Shown: piece after piece, positions 48,876 to 58,514 of the stretch | Layout of the letters: each line of letters begins with the position of its first letter | Position numbering within the stretch: the stretch's first letter is position 1 | Assembly: GCF_017948595.1 (NCBI RefSeq) | Contig: NZ_JAGFBV010000019.1 | Span: 22,944 to 86,943, forward strand | Direction: 5' to 3' | From: Flavobacterium geliluteum | Lineage (GTDB): Bacteria; Bacteroidota; Bacteroidia; Flavobacteriales; Flavobacteriaceae | DNA: 64,000 bases | The notes under the pieces: generated by a model | Told to the model about the DNA's origin: nothing | Databases searched by the model: none | Seen by the model: the letters and a program-made list of their open reading frames with translations, nothing else | Position numbers and translations under genes: made by a program

Positions 48876-50579
48876 ATGGCATTATCAGAACAAGAAATCA
48901 TCCGAAGAGAAAAACTTCAAAACTTACGCAACTTAGGAATCAATCCTTATCCTGCTAATCTTTTTCCAGTAAATCATACTTCAAAGCAAATTAAGGAGTC
49001 TTTTGAAGAGGGTAAAAAGGTAGTTGTTGCCGGACGTTTGATGAGTGTGAGAGATCAGGGAAAAGCTTGTTTTGCTGAGCTGCAGGATAGCGAAGGACGT
49101 ATTCAATTGTATGTGAATCGCGATGTTTTATGCGAAGGTGATGATAAAACTTTGTACAACACAGTTTTTAAAAAGTTAACTGATTTGGGTGACTTTATTG
49201 GTATTGAAGGAGAATTGTTTACTACCAAAGTTGGGGCACAATGTCTTCGCGTAGACCAATTTACTTTTTTAAGCAAATCTTTGCGTCCGCTGCCTTTGCC
49301 AAAAGTGGATGAGGACGGCAAGGTGCATGATGCTTTTAATGACTCTGAATTGCGTTACAGAATGCGTTATGTAGATTTGACGGTGAATGAGCACGTAAAA
49401 GAGACCTTTATCAAGAGAACAAAATTGTTTACTGCAATGCGTAAATTCTTTAACGACAGAGGTTATCTTGAGGTAGAAACTCCAGTTTTGCAACCTATTC
49501 CGGGTGGAGCTGCAGCGCGCCCTTTTATTACGCATCATAATTCGCTTGATATTCCGCTTTACATGCGTATTGCAAACGAATTGTATTTAAAAAGACTTAT
49601 TGTTGGTGGTTTTGAAGGTGTTTATGAGTTCTCTAAAAACTTTAGAAATGAAGGAATGGACAGAACCCATAATCCTGAATTTACTGCTATGGAAATATAT
49701 GTAGCCTACAAAGACTACAACTGGATGATGGAATTTGCCGAAGACTTGCTGGAACAATGTGCGATTGCCGTAAATGGAACGAGTGAAGCGACATTTGGTG
49801 AACATAAAATTAATTTTAAAGCGCCTTACGCTCGCGTGACGATGACCGATTCTATCAAACATTTTACTGGGTTTGATATTTCTGGAAAAAGCGAAGACGA
49901 ATTGTTTGAAGCTGCCAGAGGAATGGGGATTGACGTTGATAAAACAATGGGTAAAGGAAAATTGATTGATGAAATTTTTGGAGCAAAATGTGAAGGAAAT
50001 TATATTCAGCCAACTTTTATTACCGATTATCCTAAAGAAATGTCGCCTTTATGTAAAGAACACCGCGACAATCCTGAGCTTACAGAGCGTTTTGAACTGA
50101 TGGTTTGTGGTAAAGAAATAGCAAATGCTTATTCTGAATTAAACGACCCAATTGATCAGCGTGAGCGTTTTGAAGACCAAATGCGTTTGTCTGAAAAAGG
50201 TGATGATGAAGCAAATGGCGTTATCGATGAAGACTTCTTGAGAGCTTTAGAATACGGAATGCCACCAACATCCGGTATGGGAATTGGTATGGATCGTTTG
50301 ATCATGTATCTTACTAACAATGCCTCTATTCAGGAAGTTTTATTGTTCCCGCAAATGCGTCCGGAGAAAAAACAAGCGTCGATTGAACTTTCTGATGAAG
50401 AAAAATTTATCGTAGATTTATTGAAAGGAAATGAAAATAAAATGGATCTTCAGCAATTAAAAATTACGGCTAATTTAAGTGGTAAAAAATGGGATGCGTC
50501 CATGAAAAATTTATCTAAACATGGTTTGACTAAAGTGGCTGTTGAAGGTGATTTTAAAATGGTTGAACTTTTGGGGTAA
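48876..50579 (+). CDS. lysS: Lysyl-tRNA synthetase, class II
   Basis: LysRS (567 residues) charges tRNA-Lys. It has the N-terminal OB-fold anticodon domain (VVVAGRLMSVRDQGKACFAE) and the class II core with motif 2 FSKNFRNEGMDRTHNPEFT and motif 3 GMGIGMDRLIMYL. The protein is longer than the usual 500-residue enzyme: after the normal end (LLFPQMRPEK) there is an extra C-terminal extension of about 65 residues (DLQQLKITANLSGKKWD). It resembles a small winged-helix and appears lineage-typical. Start and -7 box agree. Confidence 0.96.
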   Translation: MALSEQEIIRREKLQNLRNLGINPYPANLFPVNHTSKQIKESFEEGKKVVVAGRLMSVRDQGKACFAELQDSEGRIQLYVNRDVLCEGDDKTLYNTVFKKLTDLGDFIGIEGELFTTKVGAQCLRVDQFTFLSKSLRPLPLPKVDEDGKVHDAFNDSELRYRMRYVDLTVNEHVKETFIKRTKLFTAMRKFFNDRGYLEVETPVLQPIPGGAAARPFITHHNSLDIPLYMRIANELYLKRLIVGGFEGVYEFSKNFRNEGMDRTHNPEFTAMEIYVAYKDYNWMMEFAEDLLEQCAIAVNGTSEATFGEHKINFKAPYARVTMTDSIKHFTGFDISGKSEDELFEAARGMGIDVDKTMGKGKLIDEIFGAKCEGNYIQPTFITDYPKEMSPLCKEHRDNPELTERFELMVCGKEIANAYSELNDPIDQRERFEDQMRLSEKGDDEANGVIDEDFLRALEYGMPPTSGMGIGMDRLIMYLTNNASIQEVLLFPQMRPEKKQASIELSDEEKFIVDLLKGNENKMDLQQLKITANLSGKKWDASMKNLSKHGLTKVAVEGDFKMVELLG

Positions 50580-50604
50580 ATTATTGCTCTTTTATACTAT
50601 TTAG

Positions 50605-50639
50605 AACCCGCCAAATTTTAAAAAATTTGGCGGGTTTTT
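50605..50639. terminator. Terminator of lysS
   Basis: AACCCGCCAAATTTT pairs with AAAATTTGGCGGGTT and is followed by a T run on the plus strand. Confidence 0.85.
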
Positions 50640-50681
50640 CATTTAATTTACATAAATTTGATCATACAAAATCATATTATT

Positions 50682-50915
50682 ATGAGCACTTTAGAAATTA
50701 AATTAGAAATATTCGATAAGCTCAAAAACATTGAAGATTTAAGTTAACTCGAGAGAATTATAGATTTATTAAAAAATGCAGAAACTTCGGATGTATATCA
50801 ATTTGAACAATACGAATTGGATATGCTAAAAGAAAGTGAAGAAGATATAAAATATGGCAGAGTCATTTCTCAGGAAGATTTAGATAAAGAAGATTTAGAA
50901 TGGCTGTCAAAATAA
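50682..50915 (+). pseudogene. Antitoxin gene of a RelE/ParE-type pair, nonsense mutated
   Basis: A 77-codon frame starts MSTLEIKLEIFDKLKNIEDLS, has an in-frame TAA at codon 22 (50745-50747), then continues in the same frame LERIIDLLKNAETSDVYQFE to EDLEWLSK and TAA. Length, acidic composition and an end that overlaps the toxin ATG by 16 bp are typical of small Bacteroidota antitoxins upstream of RelE/ParE toxins. The stop truncates the product to 21 residues. Confidence 0.75.
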
Positions 50916-51211
50916 TTTGGACCAAAACTGCAGCTCTTCAAAGAAGAAAAATACTAAGTTATTAGGCTAACAGAAATAAATCAGCCACATATTCCAAAAA
51001 AATGGTTATTGAAATCGCACAACGAGTTCATTTTCTATCTAACAATCCTCATGTTTATATTAAAACAAATTTTTCTGATATCCGAGCCTCAACATTGGGG
51101 GATTATAACATTTTCTATAAGACAACCTCAACTGAATTAATTATTATGGCATTTTGGGATAATCGCCAAAATCCTAAGACACTTTCTGAAATTTTAGAAA
51201 ATAAAACATAA
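50900..51211 (+). pseudogene. RelE/ParE-type toxin gene, nonsense mutated
   Basis: Read through, the frame gives MAVKIIWTKTAALQRRKIL, SY, stop (TAG 50963-50965, codon 22), then ANRNKSATYSKKMVIEIAQ, a DIRASTLGDYNIFYKT strand and an IIMAFWDNRQNPKTL end. These are hallmark features of ParE/RelE toxins in Bacteroidota, where the stop position normally holds Trp or an aromatic residue (TGG to TAG is one change). A downstream ATG (51002) opens the last 69 codons but would lack the N-terminal fold. The gene is probably dead. Confidence 0.8.
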
Positions 51212-51215
51212 CTAT

Positions 51216-52266
51216 TTACACCAACAAAGCCGCTTTATTCTCAATATCATTACCTACCAATAAAGATTTTATATTAGCAAAAGTCACCAAAGCAATTTGC
51301 GTTAGCGCTTCGTTGGTAAAAAAGGCCTGATGCGCCGTCACCAGAACATTCGGAAAACTCATGAGACGCTGAATAGCATCGTCCTGAATAATATCATCGG
51401 ACAAATCTTTAAAAAACAATTTCTCCTCTTGTTCATAAACATCAATGCCTAAATAACCGATTTTCTCCTCTTTTAAGCCTTCAATTACAGAATTGGTTTC
51501 TATTAATGCCCCTCTACTTGTATTGATGATCATGACGTTTTCTTTCATCAAATCAATCGTTTTTTTGTTGATAATGTGCTTGGTTTGCTCGTTTAAAGGG
51601 CAATGTAGCGAAATGATATCTGATGTTTTAAAAAACCTCTTCTAAACTCACAAAAGTCACTCCTAATTGCTCCATTTCGGGATTGGCAACAACATCATAC
51701 GCTAACACTTTACACCCAAAACCAAGGGCAATTTTAGCAAATGCTTTACCAATATTTCCGGTCCCAATGATTCCGATGGTTTTTCCGAATAAGTCAAAAC
51801 CTAATAATCCGTTTAGGGAAAAATTTTGTTCACGAACTCTGTTGTAGGCTTTATGGGTTTTTCTATTTAATGTCAAAATCATCGCCATTGCATGTTCGGC
51901 AACAGCCTGAGGCGAATAAGCCGGTACACGACAAACTTTTAGCTGGTACTTTTTTGCCGCTTCCAGATCGACATTATTAAAACCTGCACAGCGTAAAGCA
52001 ATTATCTTTACTCCCTTTTCTGCCAATTGCTTTATAACTGCTTCATTGACAATATCGTTTACAAAAACACATACGATGGTTACTTTTTCGATTAAAATAA
52101 CCGTTTGAGAGTTCAATTGGGTTTCAAAAAACTCCAGTTCAAAACCAAAATCATCATTATATTGATTGAAAAAAGTTTTGTCATAGGGTTGCGTTGAAAA
52201 AAAAGCAATTTTATTAGAACTTGATAGTGCGCTCATAATAGTGTTTTGTGGGTTTTCATAATCCAT
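51216..52266 (-). pseudogene. ldhA: D-2-hydroxyacid (D-lactate) dehydrogenase, frameshifted
   Basis: The first fragment (52266-51628, 212 codons) holds the substrate lobe and the NAD motif IGTGNIGKAFAKIALGFG, and runs into TAA after SLEEVF. The second (ATG at 51551 but open further upstream) continues in another frame with TSDIISLHCPLNEQTKHI, NTSRGALI and TAHQAFFTNEAL, which carry catalytic Arg and His. The break is at an A run (51630-51635, six A on the plus strand); five would restore one frame. The protein would be about 330 residues, normal for D-LDH. Sequencing error or real loss are both possible. Confidence 0.88.
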
Positions 52267-52418
52267 TAAAGTTAAAGTAATTTATTTAAACAACACCATT
52301 CTAATAAAAACTTACCAGATTCGCAGTCAATTTGTTAAAAAAAATACAATTCTGATATGTCCATTAAACCAAATGATTTTTATAACATCTAACTGGTATA
52401 ATCTTTAAAAAACAAATC

Positions 52419-52865
52419 ATGAAAAAATTATTTATTGCAGCTTTACTTTTTGTTGGAATTGCAAATTTTGCACAAGATACTGATATGGATCAAAAATCAA
52501 ATCGCGAACCAAGAGAAAGACTGACGCCGGAAGAGCGCAACGAAAAACATCTTAAAAAGCTAACTTCAGAATTGAGTCTAGATGCCAAACAACAGGAACA
52601 AGTAAAACAATTACTTGCTGAAAAAAGTGCAAAAGCAGAAAAATTCAAGGAAGTGAGAAAAGACCAGAAAGAAGCGGGTACCAAACTTACTACTGACCAA
52701 AAGAGAGCTTTAAAAGATGAAATGGTAGCCGAAAAAGAGGCAAATGACGCTAAAATGAAAGCAATTCTAACAGCAGACCAATACACCAAATGGAAAGCCA
52801 ATCAGGACGAGAACAAGGACAAAATGAGAGAAAGAATTAAAGAACACAGAAAAGAAAAAATGTAA
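52419..52865 (+). CDS. Secreted Spy/CpxP-like (DUF4890-type) helical protein
   Basis: This 148-residue protein has a signal peptide (MKKLFIAALLFVGIANFAQ). The rest is nearly all charged helix: LTPEERNEKHLKKLTSELSL and LDAKQQEQVKQLLAEKSAKA, then TADQYTKWKANQDE. The repeated LT-E-type motifs resemble Spy/CpxP and the Bacteroidota DUF4890 proteins. A periplasmic chaperone or envelope-stress role is inferred from the fold only. It is a single-gene unit ending in a bidirectional terminator. Confidence 0.8.
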   Translation: MKKLFIAALLFVGIANFAQDTDMDQKSNREPRERLTPEERNEKHLKKLTSELSLDAKQQEQVKQLLAEKSAKAEKFKEVRKDQKEAGTKLTTDQKRALKDEMVAEKEANDAKMKAILTADQYTKWKANQDENKDKMRERIKEHRKEKM

Positions 52866-52876
52866 TTCATTCTAAT

Positions 52877-52905
52877 AAAAAAGAGGTCCAATGGACCTCT
52901 TTTTT
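52877..52905. terminator. Bidirectional terminator
   Basis: AAAAAAGAGGTCCA pairs with TGGACCTCTTTTTT around a single base (GGTCCAATGGACC core). It serves both the Spy-like gene and the convergent metalloprotease gene. Confidence 0.85.
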
Positions 52906-52920
52906 GCTTTTATTCATTTC

Positions 52921-55398
52921 TTATTTCGGATTAAGAATCAAATCTATTCTTTTAATGGCATCCTCATAATGGTATTTTGTTTCGGCATTTACAGCCCTAG
53001 TCTTGGCAATAGCAAGTGTTGCTTTTAAAGCCGTCAGTTCGCCACGAACCAATGCCCTAATATCCGACTGCGCCACATTATAATATATTGTAGAACGATC
53101 TGCAGGCTTAATTTCCTCGGTCATTAAAAAAGCCATTCTGTCTATATAAGCTCTTTGCAAATTTCTTCTGTAAATCGTTACATTAGAAGGAATACCGGCT
53201 TCTTTCCAGATTCCTTTGCGGGTATCTTTTAATAAATCTAAGGCTTTATAATTGTCGGCACCTAGTATTTCGGCATCCATTAACCTGCCGATGCGCCCAA
53301 AACTCAATAAGCTATTCAAATGTCTAACTTGTAAACTTCTGAATTTTTCTGTGTAACCTGAAAAATCTGTATTTCGTAGCGTTTTGGTATTTACGATCCA
53401 AGTTGGAGAGGCAAAAGCATTGGTTTGTAACCAATTCATCGCTTCGATTTGTTTGGCTTTTGGCACTACATCATACACCGTTCCTGCTTGATTTGGGTTT
53501 TTAATATTTTCATAAACTCCCCCAACATTGGTCACTACATGCCCTATATACCTACTCCAAACCTCTAATAATTCTCCGTATAATTCCTGTAAATCTCCAT
53601 AGTCATTTGTCACATCACTTGTCCATTCCGGTAAATGACCTGCGACATACTCTAAGTTTTTAAGTCCATACGAACTTGCTTTCATCGAGTTGTTGCTAAT
53701 ATCTTCTGTCTGTGAAGAAGGATCGAAAGCACTGCTTTGTTTTCCGAATTTATACATCGGATTTGCAGCATTATCCAAAATCCACTTGTCTAAAATTGGC
53801 TTCTCATCCTGTGCAGATTTTGCATTTGGAATCACCCTGTATCCCCAATTGACTGCGTATTTATCATAAGCACCCATTTTTCGAATAAAACGAATATTTT
53901 TATCCCCAGGTTGTGCAATATAATTAAAACGTGCATAATCCATTATACTGGCCGAAATACCATTTTGCTGGGTAAAGTCTCCATTTCTATAACTTTCTAC
54001 ATCATAAGCGCAGCTAGCACCCATGTTATGAGGAAAACCAAGCGCATGCCCTACTTCGTGAGCAATTACCATGCGCATCATATCGCCCATTTCTTCATCA
54101 CTCGTTTTTAAAGTTCTGGCCGATGGATTTGCAGCTCCCGTTTCTAGCAAATATCTGTTTCTATAGGAACGCAAATGATTGTGATACCAAATAACATCAC
54201 TTTCTATAATTTCGCCCGTTCTAGGGTCTGAAACGCTAGGACCAACAGCATTTCTGGTCGTACTGGCCACGTAACGTATTACTGAGTATCGAATATCCTC
54301 CGGACTAAAATCAGGATCTTCCTCCTTGGTTGGGGCGTCTTTGGCAAGAATAGCGTTTTTAAAACCGGCAGCTTCAAATGGTTTTTGCCATTCTTCAATT
54401 CCTAATTTTATGTATTTTCTAAGTTTTTCAGGTGTTGCAGGGTCTAAATAGTACACAATTGGTTTTATCGGTTCTACCAATTCTCCTCTTGCATAAGCCT
54501 CAGGATCTTTTGGCTCTAATCTCCAACGGCGAATGTATGTTTTAAGATCTGATTTTAATTCGTTGCTTCCATAATCGTATTGACTTACCGTAAACCATCC
54601 CACTCGAGGGTCTGCTAATCGAGGCTGCATCATTTTTTCTGGCAACACAACCATCGATTGGTTCATTTGAATGCTAATTGACTCACTTTCTTCTAACATT
54701 GATGGTTTTGAAGCATTGTATGTCATATCCTGAATGACCTCAATATTCATCGGAAAACTTTTGATTCCGTTGATAAAACTTCTTGAATCATCCAGACCTT
54801 TTACTTTGTATAATTCGCGCATTTCTGCCGATATTCCACTGATGGCCTTTACATCTGAACTGTAAAATTTAGTCACATCGATCACCGTATTGGCAGAATC
54901 TTTACTAAAAGCAACTATATCAAAAGCAAATAATGTAGGCTCATAATTATTGGCTTTTACCGAAATACTGATTGGCAATGTATCATTTGCAACAGCATTG
55001 TATGATTTTGATTTGATGAGAATTTTGTCCTGAAAACGTTGCCAAACGATTAATTGCTCATTGGTTTCGGAACCCGCATTTACGTAGCCACCTCCTAAAT
55101 TTGATGGTAATTTAGACAATCGGCTAACGAGCAGCATGTCTTTGTTTAATAACTTATTTGGAATCTCAAAATAGTACTTTTTATCGACTTTATGCACCGT
55201 AAAAAGTCCATCATCAGAAATGGCATCTTTTGTAATTACTTTACTATATTCTTTGATCGTGCCTTCCGGCTTTTTTTCAGGAGCTGCTTGGGTTACAGCT
55301 TCATCTTTTTTGGATTTTTTCTTTTTGGATTGGGCAAATTGAGTAGCAGGCAATAGCAAACATGTTGTTATTACAGTACAAATGAAAAATTTCTTCAT
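52921..55398 (-). CDS. Secreted zinc metalloprotease, DUF5117/DUF4953 met-zincin type
   Basis: The protein (825 residues) begins with a signal peptide (MKKFFICTVITTCLLLPATQFAQ) and a Lys-rich linker. Next come DUF5118- and DUF5117-like N-terminal regions and then a met-zincin protease domain. The zinc site HEVGHALGFPHN (first His about 446) and a downstream Met turn region (GISASIMDYARFNY) are intact. Such proteases are widespread in Bacteroidota; substrate is unknown. It is monocistronic, with a promoter-like site upstream. Confidence 0.9.
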   Translation of the reverse strand: MKKFFICTVITTCLLLPATQFAQSKKKKSKKDEAVTQAAPEKKPEGTIKEYSKVITKDAISDDGLFTVHKVDKKYYFEIPNKLLNKDMLLVSRLSKLPSNLGGGYVNAGSETNEQLIVWQRFQDKILIKSKSYNAVANDTLPISISVKANNYEPTLFAFDIVAFSKDSANTVIDVTKFYSSDVKAISGISAEMRELYKVKGLDDSRSFINGIKSFPMNIEVIQDMTYNASKPSMLEESESISIQMNQSMVVLPEKMMQPRLADPRVGWFTVSQYDYGSNELKSDLKTYIRRWRLEPKDPEAYARGELVEPIKPIVYYLDPATPEKLRKYIKLGIEEWQKPFEAAGFKNAILAKDAPTKEEDPDFSPEDIRYSVIRYVASTTRNAVGPSVSDPRTGEIIESDVIWYHNHLRSYRNRYLLETGAANPSARTLKTSDEEMGDMMRMVIAHEVGHALGFPHNMGASCAYDVESYRNGDFTQQNGISASIMDYARFNYIAQPGDKNIRFIRKMGAYDKYAVNWGYRVIPNAKSAQDEKPILDKWILDNAANPMYKFGKQSSAFDPSSQTEDISNNSMKASSYGLKNLEYVAGHLPEWTSDVTNDYGDLQELYGELLEVWSRYIGHVVTNVGGVYENIKNPNQAGTVYDVVPKAKQIEAMNWLQTNAFASPTWIVNTKTLRNTDFSGYTEKFRSLQVRHLNSLLSFGRIGRLMDAEILGADNYKALDLLKDTRKGIWKEAGIPSNVTIYRRNLQRAYIDRMAFLMTEEIKPADRSTIYYNVAQSDIRALVRGELTALKATLAIAKTRAVNAETKYHYEDAIKRIDLILNPK

Positions 55399-55428
55399 TC
55401 AGTGGTATTTTAGTAGTTAATTGATAAG

Positions 55429-55462
55429 CAAAAATAATTTTTGATGCCTATTCTCTACCAAA
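55429..55462 (-). promoter_or_regulatory. Promoter of the metalloprotease gene
   Basis: On the minus strand TATTTTTG (55436-55429) fits TAnnTTTG, with TTTG (55462-55459) 22 bp upstream. Confidence 0.45.
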
Positions 55463-55657
55463 CTGAACTTTTTTTTAACTTTAAATTAACGAATAAAAAA
55501 ACGGCAATTACAAAAAAGAGGCAATTTCTTAGTAAAGTTTAACGTTGGATCTACTTGAAGATTTTTTTTAAATTTATGTGTTAACCAATAACCTGTTTAT
55601 TTTTTAGAACCTTCAGAACTATTTCCTATCAAACAAAAAAATATTATAAAAAGGTTT

Positions 55658-56593
55658 TTAAAACTTACGCAAAGCACTCATAAAAATCTGTTTTACGGCA
55701 CTAACTTCATACGCATACCATTCTATTTCATACCACTTACCATTTGGAAGAATAACATTCACAGTAAGGGTTTCAGTAAGGGTCGTGGTCCAATACGTAA
55801 TATCATTAAAATCGACACCTTGATTGGCATTTGCAGCAATTGTAGCTTGCACAGCATATCTATTCTCTATAGTTGCCCCTTTACAAGCAGAAGTAAAAGT
55901 AACTTTTATAGGATTAGCTGATAAATTAAAGATATAAGGTTTGTAATAATTAACATCAACCTTATTGAGTCCTACTCTTATAAGGCCATCTAGTTCTATT
56001 AAGCCTGTTGCAGGCAAGTCAGTTGCGTTTGGAACCGTATTGGCCATTGTTTTATAAACGCTCACCCTTTGGCCCACGTTTAAGTTCGTACTTTTAACAA
56101 AACTTACGTAAGAGGTACCATTCCATATCCAGATGGAGGCGTCAAGACCAAAATAAATGTATTGTGTATTTTGAGTCAGTGCACTATCATTGGTAACTGC
56201 TGGTAGTTCATCATCAAAAATAGTCGCACTATTGGGATTATCATTATTACAAAAAACATTTTGCCCTGAAAAGTTAGAGACTAGTGCTATCCATTTATTG
56301 ATATTAAAATTAAAAACATACAAACCGCTTGCTGTCACATCAATTACCTGACCTGAAGGCGAAAAAGACGGTTGTGTTACGTATACAATGGTTCCGTTTT
56401 GCGAAGCGCCGTAGCTCTTGGCTTTTAGCTCGTCACCCGTTAATCTTGGGGGCAAAATGCCATCTAATTTTGTAGGTACATTAGGTTCACCAGTAACATC
56501 AAGAGTGACCTTGGGGTCGGTCGTGCTTATACCAACTTGAGCAGGAGATACAGTTACTATTAACAGTGTAATTAAAAATATAAAAAATTTCAT
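55658..56593 (-). CDS. Secreted protein of unknown function
   Basis: The protein (311 residues) has a signal peptide (MKFFIFLITLLIVTVSPAQ). It then has VGISTTDPKVTLDVTGEPNV, an opening seen in many Bacteroidota surface proteins with tail-fibre-like headers. The remainder is beta-rich with no recognised catalytic motif. The function is unknown. Spacers of 259 bp (downstream) and 289 bp (upstream) isolate it from neighbours. Confidence 0.75.
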   Translation of the reverse strand: MKFFIFLITLLIVTVSPAQVGISTTDPKVTLDVTGEPNVPTKLDGILPPRLTGDELKAKSYGASQNGTIVYVTQPSFSPSGQVIDVTASGLYVFNFNINKWIALVSNFSGQNVFCNNDNPNSATIFDDELPAVTNDSALTQNTQYIYFGLDASIWIWNGTSYVSFVKSTNLNVGQRVSVYKTMANTVPNATDLPATGLIELDGLIRVGLNKVDVNYYKPYIFNLSANPIKVTFTSACKGATIENRYAVQATIAANANQGVDFNDITYWTTTLTETLTVNVILPNGKWYEIEWYAYEVSAVKQIFMSALRKF

Positions 56594-56818
56594 ACTGTAA
56601 ATAATTTATGTTAAACAAAACAACACTAACAACATCAGAACTATTTAATAATAAACACGTTACGAAGCTATTTTATTACTCATAACAAATGTAATTAAAA
56701 TTTTGTTAAAGTGATTAAAATCTCCGATTTTAACAAAAATAATAAATTACTTACAGTTTAGATACAAATAATTTTTTCTGCATTTGCCGTGAAATTTGCA
56801 AAGGCATTAACCTAAAAA

Positions 56819-56862
56819 AATCTGCGATGAAAAGTATCTAAAGATAATTTTCATCGCAGATT
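56819..56862 (-). terminator. Terminator of hemL
   Basis: AATCTGCGATGAAAA pairs with TTTTCATCGCAGATT, 15/15, directly downstream of the hemL stop. Confidence 0.8.
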
Positions 56863-56882
56863 CAACTTATTTTTTATGTTTT

Positions 56883-58169
56883 TTAAAACGTTTTAGAAAC
56901 TTTATCAATTGCGTTAATGGTATAATCTAAGTCTTCGTAAGTCAAAGCATCTGTGATAAACCAAGTTTCATAAGCCGATGGCGCTATGTAAATACCCTCT
57001 TTCAATAATCCATGAAAGAATTTTTTGAAGGTCTCGTTATCGCCTTTTGCAGCAGTCTGAAAATCAACTACCGGATTTTCATCAAAATGTACCGAAATCA
57101 TTGAGCCGACGCGATTAATCGTAAAAATTACGTTATTGGCTTTCAAAACCCTGTCGATTCCTGCTGCCAGATAGGCTGTTTTTTCTTCTAAACGGTCAAA
57201 AATTGCGGGTTCGTTATTTAGCGCTTTCAACATCGCCAAACCTGCCGCCATAGCCAACGGATTTCCAGATAATGTTCCTGCCTGATAAACGGGGCCAAGT
57301 GGTGCCAAATAATTCATAATCTCTTCGCGAGCAGCAAAAGCACCCACTGGCAAGCCTCCACCAATCACTTTTCCAAAGGTTACAATATCTGCATTGACAT
57401 TAAATAATTCCTGAACTCCGCCACGAGCCAAACGAAAACCGGTCATTACCTCATCAAAAATCAATAAAATTCCGTTTGAGGTACACAAATCGCGCAAACC
57501 TTGCAAAAATCCTTCTGCGGGCGGAATACATCCCATATTACCTGCAACAGGCTCGATAATAATTGCAGCTATTTCGTTTTTGTTGGCTTCAATTAAAGTC
57601 GCAACATTATCCAAATCGTTGTATTTCGCCAACAAAGTATCTTTTGCGGTTCCCTCAGTAACTCCGGGGCTGTTTGGCGAACCAAAAGTAACAGCACCGC
57701 TTCCTGCCTGGATCAAAAATGAATCAGAATGTCCGTGGTAACAACCTGCAAATTTGATGATTTTGTCTCTTTTCGTAAATCCACGCGCCAAACGAATGGC
57801 ACTCATACAAGCTTCTGTACCCGAATTTACAAATCTAATTTTATCAATATTAGGCACCATAGAAACCGCCAAAGCTGCAATCTCTGTCTCCAGTTCTGTG
57901 GGCATACCAAACGAAGTTCCGAGTTTTGCTTTTTCAATCACAGCATCCACAACAGGCTGATAGGCATGACCCAAAACCATTGGCCCCCATGAGTTGATAT
58001 AATCGATTAATTTATTCCCATCCTCATCCAAAAGATAAGCTCCTTTTGCACTTTTTACAAAGATTGGAGTTCCTCCTACCGCTTTAAATGCTCTTACTGG
58101 AGAATTTACTCCTCCCGGAATGACTTTTTCTGCTTCAGCAAAAAGCTGGCTACTTCTTTTATATATCAT
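56883..58169 (-). CDS. hemL: Glutamate-1-semialdehyde 2,1-aminomutase
   Basis: HemL (428 residues) makes 5-aminolevulinate for haem from glutamate-1-semialdehyde. It is a class III PLP aminotransferase: the PLP Lys is in [16 protein letters not shown] (about Lys266), with [16 protein letters not shown] and [10 protein letters not shown] upstream. The start [20 protein letters not shown] and the length fit the family. It is last in a minus-strand gene run beginning at 60632. The short gaps allow, but do not prove, one operon. Confidence 0.96.
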   Translation of the reverse strand: MIYKRSSQLFAEAEKVIPGGVNSPVRAFKAVGGTPIFVKSAKGAYLLDEDGNKLIDYINSWGPMVLGHAYQPVVDAVIEKAKLGTSFGMPTELETEIAALAVSMVPNIDKIRFVNSGTEACMSAIRLARGFTKRDKIIKFAGCYHGHSDSFLIQAGSGAVTFGSPNSPGVTEGTAKDTLLAKYNDLDNVATLIEANKNEIAAIIIEPVAGNMGCIPPAEGFLQGLRDLCTSNGILLIFDEVMTGFRLARGGVQELFNVNADIVTFGKVIGGGLPVGAFAAREEIMNYLAPLGPVYQAGTLSGNPLAMAAGLAMLKALNNEPAIFDRLEEKTAYLAAGIDRVLKANNVIFTINRVGSMISVHFDENPVVDFQTAAKGDNETFKKFFHGLLKEGIYIAPSAYETWFITDALTYEDLDYTINAIDKVSKTF

Positions 58170-58208
58170 TTTTATATTAGATTTTTGAGCTCTGATTTTA
58201 GACTTAAA

Positions 58209-58460
58209 TTATCTACTTAAACCTTGATCTTTTATAAACTCATTAAAATATTTTTGTTCGATTTGTTTTTCTTTTGATAGTCTTTCGATATTCGTATTAC
58301 TCTGGCCTATTGGCGAATAAAACTTCCATTTCCAAATTGGCCGATGTTTGATAAAAAGATTTCTTTCTAAAAATTCATCATGAACATAAACTCCACAAAA
58401 TAACCTACCAGCTAAAACCGCTGTAAAAGTAAATATTACAATTGAAATTTTCTTTTTCAT
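58209..58460 (-). CDS. Small protein with an N-terminal hydrophobic segment
   Basis: An 83-residue protein that I do not recognise. It starts MKKKISIVIFTFTAVLAGRL, a signal or membrane anchor, followed by an aromatic/basic stretch (HRPIWKWKFYSPIGQSNTN) and a charged C-terminus. It sits 39 bp upstream of hemL and 54 bp downstream of the glucosaminidase gene, in the same direction. Real-gene status rests on position, start codon and composition. Confidence 0.6.
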   Translation of the reverse strand: MKKKISIVIFTFTAVLAGRLFCGVYVHDEFLERNLFIKHRPIWKWKFYSPIGQSNTNIERLSKEKQIEQKYFNEFIKDQGLSR

Positions 58461-58514
58461 GAATGATATTTAACTCGAAATTTTAAAAATTAAAAACTAA
58501 TTTAAAATTAAAAA

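Noticed and set aside
51002..51211. 69-residue plus-strand frame as an independent gene
   Set aside because: It is the downstream part of the interrupted RelE/ParE-type toxin frame rather than a separate protein.
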